DNA of 5,502 nucleotides from Tateyamaria sp. (GTDB taxonomy: Bacteria > Pseudomonadota > Alphaproteobacteria > Rhodobacterales > Rhodobacteraceae), in assembly GCA_018668195.1 (NCBI GenBank), contig JABITU010000140.1, forward strand, positions 1 through 5,502. The letters run 5' to 3'. Below the pieces are notes generated by a model, which was given only the letters and a program-made list of their open reading frames with translations, ran no database searches and was not told the DNA's origin. This document shows, piece after piece, positions 5,213-5,502 of this stretch. The first letter of the stretch is position 1; every line of letters begins with the position of its first letter. The position numbers were made by a program, and so were the translations under genes.

Positions 5213-5502
5213 ATGAGTAACAACAAAATTTAACGGTATCCTACGGGACGTTTTCCTGCACGTTGGAAGGCTTCTACGATTCATTTGGAACAATGAAAGC
5301 GATCGCTGAATACTTCCGCGATCTTGCATCTGACGACAGATACTTCGGCGCGGAACCTCCGCAGCCAGACGCAGAGATGCTGACACGTATCGCCCAGAAA
5401 GAAGTTTCCCGCCGCGTCGAAGTGCGCGAGCATGAAGGCAAGCTGGTCTTAAGCGCCCATGATCTAGCCGAGCCCGATCCGGCACCTACCCCTGCAATGT
5501 CA
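5213..5502 (+). CDS. Uncharacterised protein, N-terminal part, with an apparent -1 frameshift near the start (runs off right edge)
   Basis: From ATG 5213 (or 5210, MMSNNKI) the frame reads MSNNKI and stops at TAA 5231-5233. From 5230 the -1 frame is open to the window end and reads [20 protein letters not shown], then [20 protein letters not shown] (5293-5352), then a charged stretch and a Pro/Ala-rich start of a linker. The joined sequence [16 protein letters not shown] resembles, from memory, the N-terminus of an uncharacterised Rhodobacteraceae family. One extra T in the TTT at 5229-5231 would restore one frame. The longer frame has no ATG before 5293 (a TTG lies at 5263), and using that ATG would drop the [12 protein letters not shown] segment. 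It is either a real frameshift, a sequencing error in a short homopolymer, or a gene now started internally. No membrane segment or known catalytic motif is visible; function unknown. Confidence 0.75.

Noticed and set aside
5132..5485. Minus-strand open frame of about 117 codons
   Set aside because: It is antisense to the right-end gene, whose plus-strand frame gives a compositionally normal protein. The minus frame is Arg/Leu/Ser/Cys-rich and has no recognisable motif.

Overview
This window looks like chromosomal DNA of an alphaproteobacterium, most likely a marine Rhodobacterales/Roseobacter-group member. The evidence is the style of the encoded proteins (single-chain L-serine dehydratase, EamA-type transporters, a thiamine diphosphokinase with a QxxTDFxKCL-type motif), mid-range GC, and a right-end protein whose N-terminus resembles a family I remember from Rhodobacteraceae. 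No tRNA, rRNA, mobile element, CRISPR array or phage sequence is visible. It reads as core metabolic sequence, with several points of regulatory or evolutionary interest.

Layout. The left edge (1-263, minus) is the N-terminal part of ribose-5-phosphate isomerase A (rpiA), running out of the window. It is divergent from a plus-strand cluster and separated from it by 176 bp (264-439), which holds candidate promoters for both directions and three GTGCG motifs in alternating orientation at 28-bp spacing. The plus-strand cluster has four genes. A glutathione S-transferase-like protein (440-1141) overlaps by one base (TAATG) with an iron-sulfur L-serine dehydratase, sdaA (1141-2514). That overlaps by one base (TGATG) with a first EamA/DMT transporter (2514-3422). 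After a 94-bp spacer with two mutually exclusive inverted-repeat structures comes a second, paralogous EamA/DMT transporter (3517-4434).

The second transporter converges on thiamine diphosphokinase (thiN, 4376-5068, minus), and the two coding sequences overlap tail-to-tail by 59 bp. A 141-144 bp gap (5069 to about 5212) separates thiN from a divergent plus-strand gene of unknown function that continues past the right edge. The N-terminus of that gene is split between two reading frames: MSNNKI is read from 5213, and [10 protein letters not shown]... continues from 5230 in the -1 frame. This implies one missing base in the T-run at 5229-5231.

How the genes may work together. SdaA deaminates L-serine to pyruvate and ammonia. 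The tight coupling of GST, sdaA and the first transporter suggests co-translation in one operon, so one or both transporters may handle an amino acid or a related metabolite; this is inference, and the substrate cannot be read from sequence. ThiN makes thiamine diphosphate, a cofactor for pyruvate-using and pentose-phosphate enzymes, but no TPP riboswitch is recognisable upstream of it. No wholly new multi-gene system is evident. The points most worth checking are the frameshifted right-end gene, the spaced GTGCG repeats, the alternative structures between the two transporters, and an Asp-to-Asn change in a conserved ThiN motif.
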